Below, in pieces: positions 54,375 through 63,302 of a DNA stretch of 64,000 nucleotides. The stretch is taken from the NCBI RefSeq assembly GCF_031599675.1, contig NZ_CP134223.1, positions 1,240,001 through 1,304,000 of the forward strand, read 5' to 3'. Made by a program: the position numbers and the translations under genes. The notes under the pieces were generated by a model. That model saw only the letters and a list, made by a program, of their open reading frames with translations. It was not told the origin of the DNA and ran no database searches. Position 1 is the stretch's first letter, and each line of letters begins with the position of its first letter. This stretch comes from Paenibacillus pedocola. GTDB taxonomy: Bacteria; Bacillota; Bacilli; Paenibacillales; Paenibacillaceae.

Positions 54375-55580
54375 ATGTCACTACTGTTAAGAAACCGCGG
54401 CGCGATGCTGATGCTGATGATTAGTATATTTTTGACCTTTACCGGGATTGGCCTGGTTGTTCCGATTCTGCCTACTTACATGAATGAGCTGCATATCGGG
54501 GGTAGTGTTGTCGGGATGCTGGTGGCTGCATTTTCGCTGACCCAGCTGATCGTCTCACCGCTTGCCGGCAGGCTGTCTGACCGGATGGGCCGCAAAAGAA
54601 TTATTGTCCTGGGACTGATTGTTTTTGCGTTCTCCGAGCTGGCCTTTGGGGTAGCCCATCAGCCGTGGATGCTGTTCGTGGCCCGGATGCTCGGCGGCAT
54701 CGGAGCGGCGATGATTATGCCTGCAGTTATGGCGTATGTGGCGGATACCACTTCCATGGATGAACGGGCCAAGGGTATGGGACTGATCAACGCGGCCATA
54801 ACTACTGGGTTTATTATCGGACCGGGAATCGGCGGCTATCTGGCCGAGTTCGGCATCCGGGTGCCGTTCTTCGCGGCTGCCGTAGCGGCGGCGTTTGTAG
54901 CTATCATCACGTTTATTTTACTGCCGGAGTCACGTGCTGCTGCGGTTCATGACCCTGCTTCTGCACAGCAAAAGAATGAGAGTCTTGCAGCCCAACTGCT
55001 GCGTTCTTACCGTGAGCCGTATTTTATCGGACTGATTATTGTGTTCGTCATGTCCTTCGGCCTAGCGAATTATGAAACGGTGTTTGGACTGTTCGTCGAT
55101 CATAAATTCGGCTTCACCCCTAAGGATATCGCATTTGTACTGACCTTTGGCTCGATTGCCGGTGCTGTGGTTCAGCTGACTGTCTTTAGCTGGATTCTGA
55201 ACCGTTTTGGTGAAAACCGGGTGATCTCCGTCTGCCTGCTGGCTTCGGGTGTATTCATTCTGCTGACCCTGTTTGTCCATGGGTATTTTGCAATCATGGC
55301 CGTGACATTCATCGTGTTCCTGGCCATGGACATTCTGCGTCCGGCTGTCGGCACACAGCTGTCCAAAATGGCCGGTGAGTCGCAGCAGGGCTTTGTGATG
55401 GGCATGAACTCTGCCTATACGAGTCTAGGCAACATTGCCGGTCCGATTGTTGCTGGAATCCTGTTCGATCTGGACATTAATTTTCCGTACGGTGCAGCTG
55501 CGCTTGTGCTGGTTCTGTGCTTCCTGATGTCGCTTGGCACCGGTAAGCGGATGGCCCGGCGCAGTCTGCAGGCGAAATAA
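54375..55580 (+). CDS. MFS multidrug efflux transporter (NorA/Bmr/TetA-like)
   Basis: 401 aa, twelve helices. The MFS motif after helix 2 is GRLSDRMGRKRIIV, and the antiporter motif C is in helix 5 (GFIIGPGIGGYLAE). Similar in layout to Bmr, NorA and TetA exporters, which act as drug/H+ antiporters. ACGGAGGG precedes the ATG at 54375. Controlled by the upstream TetR through a shared operator. Confidence 0.92.
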   Translation: MSLLLRNRGAMLMLMISIFLTFTGIGLVVPILPTYMNELHIGGSVVGMLVAAFSLTQLIVSPLAGRLSDRMGRKRIIVLGLIVFAFSELAFGVAHQPWMLFVARMLGGIGAAMIMPAVMAYVADTTSMDERAKGMGLINAAITTGFIIGPGIGGYLAEFGIRVPFFAAAVAAAFVAIITFILLPESRAAAVHDPASAQQKNESLAAQLLRSYREPYFIGLIIVFVMSFGLANYETVFGLFVDHKFGFTPKDIAFVLTFGSIAGAVVQLTVFSWILNRFGENRVISVCLLASGVFILLTLFVHGYFAIMAVTFIVFLAMDILRPAVGTQLSKMAGESQQGFVMGMNSAYTSLGNIAGPIVAGILFDLDINFPYGAAALVLVLCFLMSLGTGKRMARRSLQAK

Positions 55581-55701
55581 CCTTTTGGCCGGGTGGTGTG
55601 GTAATGCAGTATCCGGCTAACTTTGGTACAGCGGCAATCTGTGATACTATTTTATATAGAGAATTTATGATACTAGCACGTTAACGGAAAGAGGGATACT
55701 A

Positions 55702-57930
55702 TTGGCAGCAGAGAATACGAATGCCGGTAATCTGCAGGAGGATGCGGCTATCCGGCAGGAACAGGAACTGATACTCGCGGCAATTGCCAAGGAGCTGGGA
55801 ATCAGCCTGAGGCAGGTGCGGACGACGGTAGGGCTTTTGGATGAAGGGAACACGATTCCGTTTATTGCGCGGTACCGCAAAGAAATGACCGGTGAGCTGG
55901 ATGAAAATGCGCTGCGCGATATCGAGGAACGTCTGGGCTACTTACGCAATCTGGGTGACCGCAAGAAGGATGTCATCCGCAGCATTGAGGAGCAGGGCAA
56001 GCTGACCCCGGAGCTGCATCAGCAGATTATGAAAGCGGTCAAGCTGCAGGAAGTAGAGGATCTGTATCGTCCGTTCAAGCAGAAGCGTAAGACAAGAGCG
56101 AGTGTGGCTAAGGAGAAAGGGCTGGAGCCGCTGGCTGATTGGGTGATGGAGCAGCGCCGGCAGGGTTCTCCGCTCGAAGAGGCCGCTAAATATATAGATG
56201 CTGACAAAGGTGTGGAGAGTGCCGAGCTGTCACTGCAGGGTGCGATGGATATTATCGCCGAGAACATTGCTGATGATCCGGCCATCCGCGCGTGGGTCCG
56301 CCAGTATACAGCCAGCCAGGGGATTCTGGTCTCCGAGGCTAAGGATGCTGCGCAGGAGAGTGTATATGAGAACTACTATAGTTACCGCGAACCGGTACAT
56401 AAAATGCCGCCGCACCGTATTCTCGCGATTAACCGCGGAGAACGGGAGGGTGTGCTGAAGGTCGGCATTGAGGTAGTCCCGGACAAGATTCATGCCTTCA
56501 TCACGCGCAAGCTGATCAAAGGGCCGTCTCCGGTCAAGGAGCTGCTGGAAGCCGTAACGGAGGATTCCTATAAGCGGCTGATCGCACCGTCCGTTGAGCG
56601 TGAGGTGCGCGGGGAAATGACCGAGAAGGGGGAAACGCAGGCGATTTCGATCTTCTCCGGCAATCTGCGCAGCCTGCTGCTCCAGCCGCCGGTCAGGGGC
56701 CGCAACGTGCTCGGCGTGGACCCGGCTTACCGCACCGGCTGCAAGCTTGCTGTGGTGGACGACACCGGCAAGCTGCTGGAGGTGGCGGTCACGTATCCGA
56801 CGCCGCCGAACAATAAGAAGAAGGAGGCGGCGGCCAAGTTCAAGGAGCTGATTGCCAAATACGGCATCCAGCTGATCGTTATCGGCAACGGCACCGGCTC
56901 GCGGGAGACGGAGCAGTTCACCGCCGAGGTCATCGCCGAGATCGGTGATCCGGAACTGGCGTACCTGATCGTTAACGAAGCGGGCGCCAGCGTCTATTCC
57001 GCCTCCAAGCTCGCGGCGGAGGAATTCCCGGATCTGGATGTGGCCGAGCGCAGCGCCGCATCGATTGCCCGCCGCGTGCAGGACCCGCTGGCGGAGCTGG
57101 TGAAGATCGACCCGAAGGCGATCGGGGTCGGGCAGTACCAGCATGACGTCTCCCAGAAGCATCTGGAGGAGAGTCTTAAGGCTGTCGTAGAATCAGCCGT
57201 TAACCATGTCGGCGTCGATGTGAACACGGCTTCGCCGTCTCTGCTCTCTTATGTAGCGGGAGTCAACGCCACCATCGCCAAGAATATCGTGAAGTTCCGC
57301 GAGGAGAACGGCAAGTTCACGACCCGTAAGCAGCTGCAGAAGGTGCCGCGCCTCGGCGCGAAATCCTACGAGCAGTGCATCGGCTTCCTGCGTATCCCCG
57401 GAGGGGATAACACGCTGGACCGGACGCCGATCCATCCGGAGTCCTATCCGGTGGTGGACCGGCTGTTCCGCGAGCTGGGGCTGGACGTTGCGAAGCTCGG
57501 CAGCAAGGAGGTCGCGGCACAGCTCGAAGCGCAGGATGCCGCCGAGCTGGCTGTGAAGCTGGATGTCGGCGTGCCCACACTGCGCGACATCCTGGAGAGC
57601 CTGCAGCGTCCGGGCCGCGATCCGCGCGAGGAGCTGCCGCTGCCGATCTTCCGCACCGATGTGCTGAAGATCGAGGATCTGGTTCCCGGCATGGAGATGC
57701 AGGGAACCGTCCGCAACGTAATCGATTTCGGCGCCTTCGTCGACATCGGCATCAAGAACGACGGGCTGGTGCATATTTCCCAGCTCAGCGGCAGCTTCGT
57801 CAAGCATCCGATGGACGTTGTCTCCGTTGGAGACAATGTTACCGTCTGGGTGCTTGGCGTGGACCTCAAGAAAGGCCGGGTCAGCCTGACCATGCGCCAG
57901 CCGCGAGAGGTTGCCGGAAGCGTGAAATAG
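55702..57930 (+). CDS. tex: Tex-family S1 RNA-binding protein
   Basis: 742 aa with the full Tex layout: N-terminal helical HTH region (ISLRQVRTTVGLLDEGNTIPF, FIARYRKEMTGELDE), YqgF/RNase H-like fold (~325-450: VLGVDPAYRTGCKLAVVDD), helix-hairpin-helix motifs (~500-560: VNTASPSLLSYVAGVN, LQKVPRLGAKSYEQ) and a C-terminal S1 domain (~650-725: GMEMQGTVRNVIDFGAFVDI). Binds nucleic acids and the transcription machinery; the exact role is unclear. TTG start with AGAGGG upstream. Confidence 0.95.
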   Translation: MAAENTNAGNLQEDAAIRQEQELILAAIAKELGISLRQVRTTVGLLDEGNTIPFIARYRKEMTGELDENALRDIEERLGYLRNLGDRKKDVIRSIEEQGKLTPELHQQIMKAVKLQEVEDLYRPFKQKRKTRASVAKEKGLEPLADWVMEQRRQGSPLEEAAKYIDADKGVESAELSLQGAMDIIAENIADDPAIRAWVRQYTASQGILVSEAKDAAQESVYENYYSYREPVHKMPPHRILAINRGEREGVLKVGIEVVPDKIHAFITRKLIKGPSPVKELLEAVTEDSYKRLIAPSVEREVRGEMTEKGETQAISIFSGNLRSLLLQPPVRGRNVLGVDPAYRTGCKLAVVDDTGKLLEVAVTYPTPPNNKKKEAAAKFKELIAKYGIQLIVIGNGTGSRETEQFTAEVIAEIGDPELAYLIVNEAGASVYSASKLAAEEFPDLDVAERSAASIARRVQDPLAELVKIDPKAIGVGQYQHDVSQKHLEESLKAVVESAVNHVGVDVNTASPSLLSYVAGVNATIAKNIVKFREENGKFTTRKQLQKVPRLGAKSYEQCIGFLRIPGGDNTLDRTPIHPESYPVVDRLFRELGLDVAKLGSKEVAAQLEAQDAAELAVKLDVGVPTLRDILESLQRPGRDPREELPLPIFRTDVLKIEDLVPGMEMQGTVRNVIDFGAFVDIGIKNDGLVHISQLSGSFVKHPMDVVSVGDNVTVWVLGVDLKKGRVSLTMRQPREVAGSVK

Positions 57931-57998
57931 CTGGAACTGCGCTTGGACAAATGTTTAAGTGTGAAGAAGATTGAACAGCCTGAGATAGGCTGAGACAG

Positions 57999-58042
57999 AG
58001 GATGTTCCATTGACCGGTAACGGCATTTGGGGACATCCTTTT
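57999..58042 (+). terminator. Intrinsic terminator after tex
   Basis: AGGATGTTCC pairs with GGGACATCCT (one G-U), then TTTT. Confidence 0.8.
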
Positions 58043-58095
58043 GTTGTTCCGGCATATCACACTGTTAAATAATTGATCTTGAAGGATAGCGGGCC

Positions 58096-58121
58096 GTTTG
58101 GTTTTCCTTACAGAAGGGTAA
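58096..58121 (+). promoter_or_regulatory. Sigma-B-like promoter
   Basis: GTTTGG (58096-58101), 14 bases, GGGTAA (58116-58121), against the sigma-B consensus GTTTAA-N13-15-GGGTAT. Fits the stress-linked small membrane protein downstream. Confidence 0.5.
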
Positions 58122-58161
58122 GATTAGACAAACAACCCTAAGGAGAAAGGAAGTAAATCTT

Positions 58162-58308
58162 ATGCTATGGGGATTAATCGGACTGGTAATTGTAGCATGG
58201 CTGTTAGGCTTTATCTTTGATGTTATGGGCGGTCTTATTCATATTCTGCTCATTGTCGCGCTGGTGCTGTTTGTAGTCAACCTGTTCCGGGGCCGTTCCC
58301 GGAATTAG
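58162..58308 (+). CDS. Lmo0937-family small membrane protein
   Basis: 48 aa with two hydrophobic helices (LIGLVIVAWLLGFIF and LIHILLIVALVLFVVNLF) joined by DVMGG and ending in a basic tail RGRSRN. This is the pattern of the lmo0937 family, often stress-induced in Gram-positive bacteria. AGGAGAAAGGAAG precedes the ATG. A terminator follows at 58352. Function unknown. Confidence 0.87.
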   Translation: MLWGLIGLVIVAWLLGFIFDVMGGLIHILLIVALVLFVVNLFRGRSRN

Positions 58309-58351
58309 CTGGTAACTAACAGAATATAAGTTATAGCGGGCTTAACCCGTC

Positions 58352-58395
58352 AAGAACTACAGTCTCTTGCAAACAGAGGCTGTAGTTCTTTTTTA
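58352..58395 (+). terminator. Intrinsic terminator
   Basis: AAGAACTACAGTCTC and GAGGCTGTAGTTCTT pair (one mismatch), then TTTT. Confidence 0.92.
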
Positions 58396-58559
58396 CATCA
58401 GAAGGAACAGCAGCATCAATTATTGTAGTTTTTACTCAAAAGCATACGAAATCTGCTTCCGGGCAGCCTGTTATTATGGCATTCAGGCGCCTTTTTTTGT
58501 TGGTCAACTGCACAATTCATTTCGTCCGTTCATCAATATTTTTTCCGGTCTCCAGCCAT

Positions 58560-58578
58560 TATACTGAAAGCGTGTTCA
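58560..58578 (+). promoter_or_regulatory. -10 box overlapping a cre-like site, glycerate operon
   Basis: TATACT (58560-58565) runs into TGAAAGCGTGTTCA (58565-58578), which matches cre at 13 of 14 positions. The -35 is weak, so an activator (CdaR) may be needed. Confidence 0.5.
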
Positions 58579-58601
58579 ACAAGAGTTGTAGGGGGATAAC
58601 G

Positions 58602-59897
58602 ATGGAAGGTTTAACAATTGGTTGGTATGGAGCATTGGCGGGGCTGGCAATTGCCATTATTCTGATACTAAGAAAGCTGAATCCTGTTTACGCGCTGTTT
58701 CTGGGGGCGATTGCCGGGGCATTGATCGGCGGTGCCAATCTGGAGCAGACTGTAAGCGTTCTTGTGAGCGGTACGCAGAGTGTAACCGGCACGGTTCTGC
58801 GTGTACTCGCCGCCGGTGTGCTGGCCGGGGTGATGATGGAATCGGGGGCTGCTGAGACTATCGCCCAGGCGATCGTAAAAAAATTCGGCGGCAGCAAAGC
58901 CATTCTGGCCCTGGCTCTGGCGACGATGATTATTACCGCAGTAGGTGTCTTCATTCCTGTAGCGGTGTTGATAGTAGCTCCAATTGCACTGTCGGTAGGC
59001 AACAAAATGGGCATTTCCAAAACGGCCCTGCTGCTGGCGCTTTCGGGGGGAGGCAAGGCGGGAAACATTATTTCTCCCAATCCCAACACGATCGCCGCAG
59101 CCCGCGGATTCGATCTGGATCTCAGCCATGTGATGCTGGCCGGCCTGATTCCAGCGGTTTGCGGTCTGATTGTAACTGTAATTGTGGCTTCTCTGCTGAA
59201 GAAAAAAGGGATTATGGTCACCGATGAAGAGGCGCTGAACGGTCAAGTGGATACCTCCAAATATCCGCCGCTGCGCAAAGCTATTGTCGCACCGCTTGTT
59301 GCGGTCATTCTGCTGATGATTAACCCGATCGGCTCGCTTTCCGGAATCGAGGCGTTGTCTAAATTCAAGGTGGATGCGCTATATATCCTGCCGGTTGCCG
59401 GGATTATCGGGATGCTGGCTATGGGGCAAGGCAAGAAGATTCTGCAATACACTTCTTCCGGCCTCAATAAAATGACGGCAACCGTGCTGATCCTGCTCGG
59501 CGCCGGCGGCATTGCCGGTCTGATCTCCGCTTCGGACCTGTCCACCCAGGTGGTGCAGCTGATCCAGACTGCAGGCATCTCCGGCACCTTCCTGGCGCCG
59601 ATTTCCGGGATTCTGATGGCGGCAGCTACCGCTTCAACATCAACGGGTGTTATTCTGGCTACCGGCTCCTTCGGGCAAGCCATTCTCGATATGGGTACAG
59701 CCCCGCTGGCGGCGGCCGTTATGGTCCATACCGGAGCCACTGTCATTGACTCGCTTCCGCAGGGGAATTACTTCCACGTGACGGCAGACAGTATGAAGAT
59801 GACAATCAAGCAGCGCATGGGGCTGGTGCCGTATGAAGCGATTGTCGGCGGAACGATGGCAGTTGTGGCTACGATTATATACGGATTTATGCTGTAA
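58602..59897 (+). CDS. GntP-family permease, probable glycerate:H+ symporter
   Basis: 431 aa, about twelve membrane helices, with GntP-family features (LALSGGGKAGNIISPNPNTIAAARGF, STGVILATGSFGQAILDMG). GntP members carry gluconate, glycerate or similar acids. The glycerate kinase gene 30 bases downstream points to glycerate. TAGGGGG precedes the ATG at 58602; a frame extension to 58476 crosses the promoter and is rejected. Confidence 0.9.
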   Translation: MEGLTIGWYGALAGLAIAIILILRKLNPVYALFLGAIAGALIGGANLEQTVSVLVSGTQSVTGTVLRVLAAGVLAGVMMESGAAETIAQAIVKKFGGSKAILALALATMIITAVGVFIPVAVLIVAPIALSVGNKMGISKTALLLALSGGGKAGNIISPNPNTIAAARGFDLDLSHVMLAGLIPAVCGLIVTVIVASLLKKKGIMVTDEEALNGQVDTSKYPPLRKAIVAPLVAVILLMINPIGSLSGIEALSKFKVDALYILPVAGIIGMLAMGQGKKILQYTSSGLNKMTATVLILLGAGGIAGLISASDLSTQVVQLIQTAGISGTFLAPISGILMAAATASTSTGVILATGSFGQAILDMGTAPLAAAVMVHTGATVIDSLPQGNYFHVTADSMKMTIKQRMGLVPYEAIVGGTMAVVATIIYGFML

Positions 59898-59926
59898 ACG
59901 TTTAAAATCAACCATGGGGTGAGGAA

Positions 59927-61075
59927 ATGAGAGAGAAAACCTTTGTACTGGCACCGGACTCCTTCAAAGAGAGCATGAGCGCCAAGGAAGTCTGCGTTGC
60001 AATGGAAAAAGGGCTGCGGAAGGTTTATCCCGAAGCTGAATATATCCATGTTCCGATGGCGGATGGCGGGGAAGGGACGGTGCAGTCCCTTGTGGATGCA
60101 TCCGGCGGGCAGATGTATTCGAAGGAAGTGACGGGACCGCTGGGTCAGCCGGTTACTGCACAGTATGGCATTATGGGCGACGGCCTGACAGCAGCCATTG
60201 AGATGGCATCGGCCAGCGGAATCCAGCTCGTAGACAAGGCGGACCGCAATCCGCTGATCACCACCACCTATGGCACTGGGGAACTGATCAAGGAATGTCT
60301 CGACCGGGGGATCCGCAGCATCATTATCGGAATCGGCGGCAGCGCGACGAATGACGGAGGCACAGGGATGGCTGAGGCGCTCGGGGCAAAATTCCTTGAT
60401 GCCGCGGGAGACGGGCTTCCGCGCGGAGGCGGCAGTCTGGACCGGCTGGCCAGCATTGATATTTCGGCGCTTGATGAGCGGCTGCAGCAGGTTCAGCTGA
60501 TTGTGGCCTGCGATGTGACGAATCCGCTGTGCGGCGAACGGGGCGCATCTGTTGTGTTCGGGCCGCAAAAAGGCGCTACGCCTGAGTGGGTCCGGCAGCT
60601 TGATGCCAACCTGGCCCATTATGCGGACGTTGTAAAAGAGCAGCTGGGCAAGGACGTCCGCGACCTGCCGGGAGCGGGAGCTGCCGGAGGACTTGGCGCG
60701 GGACTTATGATCTTTACACAGGCGGTTCTGCAGCGGGGGATCGAGATTGTGATCGAATATACCGGACTTAAGCAAAAGCTGGCGGCTGCCGATCTGGTAT
60801 TCACCGGTGAGGGCGGTATTGACTTCCAGACCAAGTTCGGCAAAACACCTTACGGCGTTGCCTCCACCGCCAAAGCCAGCGGCAAAAAGGTCATTGCCCT
60901 GGCCGGCTACATCGGCGAAGGCATTGATACGCTGTATGCTGAAGGCATCGATGCGATCTTCGGCATCGTTCCCGGCGCTGGCGAGCTGGAGAAGCTGCTG
61001 AAGGACGGTCCGGCCAATGTCGAACGGACCTGTGAGAATATTGCCAGAGTGCTGAAACTGAGCGAATTAGCATAG
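59927..61075 (+). CDS. glxK: Glycerate kinase (GlxK/GarK family)
   Basis: 382 aa, glycerate kinase type 1. Conserved blocks: LAPDSFKESMSAKEVC at the N-terminus, PMADGGEGTV, IIGIGGSATNDGGTGMAEALGA in the middle and PGAGAAGGLGAGL plus GEGGIDFQTKFGKTP near the C-terminus. It phosphorylates D-glycerate to a phosphoglycerate with ATP, feeding glycolysis. GGGGTGAGG precedes the ATG. Second gene of the permease operon, which is followed by a convergent cdaR-type regulator. Confidence 0.94.
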   Translation: MREKTFVLAPDSFKESMSAKEVCVAMEKGLRKVYPEAEYIHVPMADGGEGTVQSLVDASGGQMYSKEVTGPLGQPVTAQYGIMGDGLTAAIEMASASGIQLVDKADRNPLITTTYGTGELIKECLDRGIRSIIIGIGGSATNDGGTGMAEALGAKFLDAAGDGLPRGGGSLDRLASIDISALDERLQQVQLIVACDVTNPLCGERGASVVFGPQKGATPEWVRQLDANLAHYADVVKEQLGKDVRDLPGAGAAGGLGAGLMIFTQAVLQRGIEIVIEYTGLKQKLAAADLVFTGEGGIDFQTKFGKTPYGVASTAKASGKKVIALAGYIGEGIDTLYAEGIDAIFGIVPGAGELEKLLKDGPANVERTCENIARVLKLSELA

Positions 61076-61093
61076 TAACGGGCACGGGTAAAG

Positions 61094-61143
61094 AAGAGGC
61101 TGTCTCCCAAGTAGATTTATCTACGAGAGGGGCAGCCTCTTTT
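61094..61143. terminator. Terminator, probably bidirectional
   Basis: AAGAGGCTG and CAGCCTCTT pair, with inner GTAGAT/ATCTAC, then TTTT; it lies between convergent genes. Confidence 0.88.
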
Positions 61144-61158
61144 GGATAGGGTAAAGGA

Positions 61159-62187
61159 TTACTTGTACAAGGCCAGCAAACCGTAGGTGAGCTCGAACAG
61201 CTGCAGCAGATTCCGCGGATCTTTGCCGGTCAGGCTCTCGATGCGCTTTAGCCGGTATTGCAGCGTGTTGCGGTGGATATTCAACGCCTCTGAGGTTTGT
61301 GCGACACTGCAGTTATGGTTAATGAAGCTCCGCAGCGTTTCCAGCAGGTCGGCTGTGTCCTCCAGCTTTACGAGGGTGCCCGCATGGCCGGTCAGGTTGG
61401 CGTGGCTCAGCTTCACCAGAAATTCATGCTCGGCAAAATGGATGACCTGCCCGGCGGGCTTCAGCGCCAGCAGGATGCCCATGGCGGATTTGGCCTGCCG
61501 GTAGCTTTCAGCAATATTGGCTTCCAGCTTGCCAGTGGCCAGGAGGGCCCGGGGCTGTCCTTGGAGAAGCTGTCCGATCAGCGGTGTGCAGTCCTGCTGA
61601 TTCTGTACCAGGATCAGCCAGCTGTTCTCCTCCATCCGGAAGGAAGGATGCTTAAGCAGCAGCTTGGCTCGTGCTTCCAGCGGGTTGAAGTTTCGGAGCA
61701 GCAGCACGGTAGTTTTGAGCAGCAGGTCAAGCTGATAGGCGGCGGCTTCCTTACGCAATTTCTGCGTGTAGGCTCCCTGATGGGAGAGCAATAATTCCAG
61801 GAACGCCTTCTTACGGTTGGCTTCATTGGCGATATCCTCAAGGGAGTTTCTTTGTTCAATTAAAAGAGAAACAGTGGTTCTTACAATGTTACAGAAAGGC
61901 CGGACTTCATCGGGGTTGCCGGAAATGCCGATGACGCCGACCCGGGTATCGCCGATGACAATCGGTTCGTTGGTGCCTTTTCGCTCGTTACGTCCGTCAC
62001 TCCAGACCTCGACCATTTGTCCCGTGGACAGCGCCTTGACTGCGCCTTGATGAACGGTGCCGACCCGCTCTTTGGTTCCGCTGCCGATGATAATGCCCTT
62101 CTCGTTCATAATGTTGATGTTATAGGGGATATCCGTCATCATTTTATCTACTATTTCCTGCGCCTGCTTTTCTGTGAGCTGAAACAA
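61159..62187 (-). CDS. cdaR: CdaR-family sugar-diacid/glycerate regulator
   Basis: 342 aa. The N-terminal sensor (~1-135: LTEKQAQEIVDKMMTDIPYN, GVIGISGNPDEVRPF) is the diacid_rec domain. A GGDEF-like middle follows, and the C-terminal PucR-type helix-turn-helix (~285-340: NCSVAQTSEALNIHRNTLQY) binds DNA. In E. coli CdaR activates glucarate, galactarate and glycerate genes. Here it most likely activates the adjoining glycerate permease/kinase operon. Confidence 0.93.
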   Translation of the reverse strand: MFQLTEKQAQEIVDKMMTDIPYNINIMNEKGIIIGSGTKERVGTVHQGAVKALSTGQMVEVWSDGRNERKGTNEPIVIGDTRVGVIGISGNPDEVRPFCNIVRTTVSLLIEQRNSLEDIANEANRKKAFLELLLSHQGAYTQKLRKEAAAYQLDLLLKTTVLLLRNFNPLEARAKLLLKHPSFRMEENSWLILVQNQQDCTPLIGQLLQGQPRALLATGKLEANIAESYRQAKSAMGILLALKPAGQVIHFAEHEFLVKLSHANLTGHAGTLVKLEDTADLLETLRSFINHNCSVAQTSEALNIHRNTLQYRLKRIESLTGKDPRNLLQLFELTYGLLALYK

Positions 62188-62362
62188 TCAGGAAGTCCTC
62201 CTTAGCTTTGCCTGTTATGAGCCGTTAGATGGTTTGCGTATATCTTTTGTGCATCTGAACAAAATTATAAATGATCCCCGGTCATTATTGTACATTTTTT
62301 AGCAACCTTATCCAGATTTAACCGTCTATTGATTATAAGCCATAAAGATAAGGAGGGATTTC

Positions 62363-63121
62363 ATGCACACTGCAAGATCATTAGGCAGAGTGGCGCTGAC
62401 AGCAGCGATGCTGGTCCTTGCCGCCTGCAGCAATACTCCTGCAGCGGAACCGGATACTACGGCTACCCCCGCACAGACCGCACAGCCTCAGATTGAACCG
62501 ACGTCCAGCCCTGCAGAAAGCACTCCGCCGGAGAGTCAGCCCCCGGCTACTTCGGCACCATCAGCTACGGCATCCACAGCACCGGCGGAACCTGTAGAAC
62601 CTGAAGAGGGAATGCCTCCAACGGCGCTGGAATCGGCGAAGACGGTGATGAGGGCACTGGAAAACGGCAACATGAACACTCTGTCCGACTGGGTGTCACG
62701 CGATAAAGGCGTCCGGTTCTCACCGTATGCTTATGTAGATACCACCAAAGATCTGGTATTTACCCAGGAGGAAATAAAGGGCTTGATGAAGGACCCGACA
62801 AAGCGGGTGTGGAGAGAATTTGCCGGATCCGGCGACCTCATTCAGTTGACCTTTGCGGAGTATTTCAAGGAGTTTGTGTATGATGCAGACTTTATGAATA
62901 AGGCGGAGATTGCCTTGAATAAAGGTCTGGGCCAGGGGACAACGATAAACAACCTTAATGAAGTATATCCCGCAGACCGCTATGATTTTGTTGAATATCA
63001 TATCAGCGGCCTAGATCCGAAATATGAGGGAATGGACTGGCGCAGCCTGCGGCTGGTCTTTGAGAAGATCGGGCAAGATCATGCGCTTGTGGGCATTGTA
63101 CACGATCAATGGACACCGTAG
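62363..63121 (+). CDS. Hypothetical lipoprotein
   Basis: 252 aa. Signal peptide with lipobox VLAAC (Cys22), a long Pro/Thr/Ser/Ala/Glu-rich linker (~25-85), then a ~165-residue globular domain (ESAKTVMRALENGNMNTLSD, GVRFSPYAYVDTTKDLVF) resembling NTF2-like or DUF-type domains. AAGGAGGG precedes the ATG. Function unknown. A terminator follows. Confidence 0.83.
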   Translation: MHTARSLGRVALTAAMLVLAACSNTPAAEPDTTATPAQTAQPQIEPTSSPAESTPPESQPPATSAPSATASTAPAEPVEPEEGMPPTALESAKTVMRALENGNMNTLSDWVSRDKGVRFSPYAYVDTTKDLVFTQEEIKGLMKDPTKRVWREFAGSGDLIQLTFAEYFKEFVYDADFMNKAEIALNKGLGQGTTINNLNEVYPADRYDFVEYHISGLDPKYEGMDWRSLRLVFEKIGQDHALVGIVHDQWTP

Positions 63122-63144
63122 GAATGGATCAACAGTAAAAAAAG

Positions 63145-63190
63145 AAGCGGCTGCACTCCCCTTTGGATAAGGGCTGGCAGCCGCTTTTTG
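63145..63190 (+). terminator. Intrinsic terminator
   Basis: AAGCGGCTGC and GCAGCCGCTT with inner CCCTT/AAGGG, then TTTTT. Confidence 0.93.
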
Positions 63191-63248
63191 CTGCATATGT
63201 GCAGGCCATAATGGTTCGGTGCAAAGCTATTTGAACACGCCACACAGA

Positions 63249-63289
63249 ACAGGCCGTACCTGCCCTTGAATGAGGCAGATACGGCCTGT
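63249..63289 (-). terminator. Stem-loop after the SLH gene
   Basis: ACAGGCCGTACCTGCC and GGCAGATACGGCCTGT pair with one mismatch. The T-run on the minus strand is poor, so it may stabilise the RNA end rather than terminate. Confidence 0.6.
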
Positions 63290-63302
63290 ATATATTCCAG
63301 CT

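Noticed and set aside
56230..57162. 310-codon minus-strand frame inside tex
   Set aside because: It lies wholly opposite a clear Tex gene with high GC codons, has no ribosome site, and its translation is Arg/Leu-rich shadow sequence.
59768..60775. 335-codon minus-strand frame across permease and glycerate kinase
   Set aside because: Antisense to two well-supported genes; the reading has no recognisable domain.
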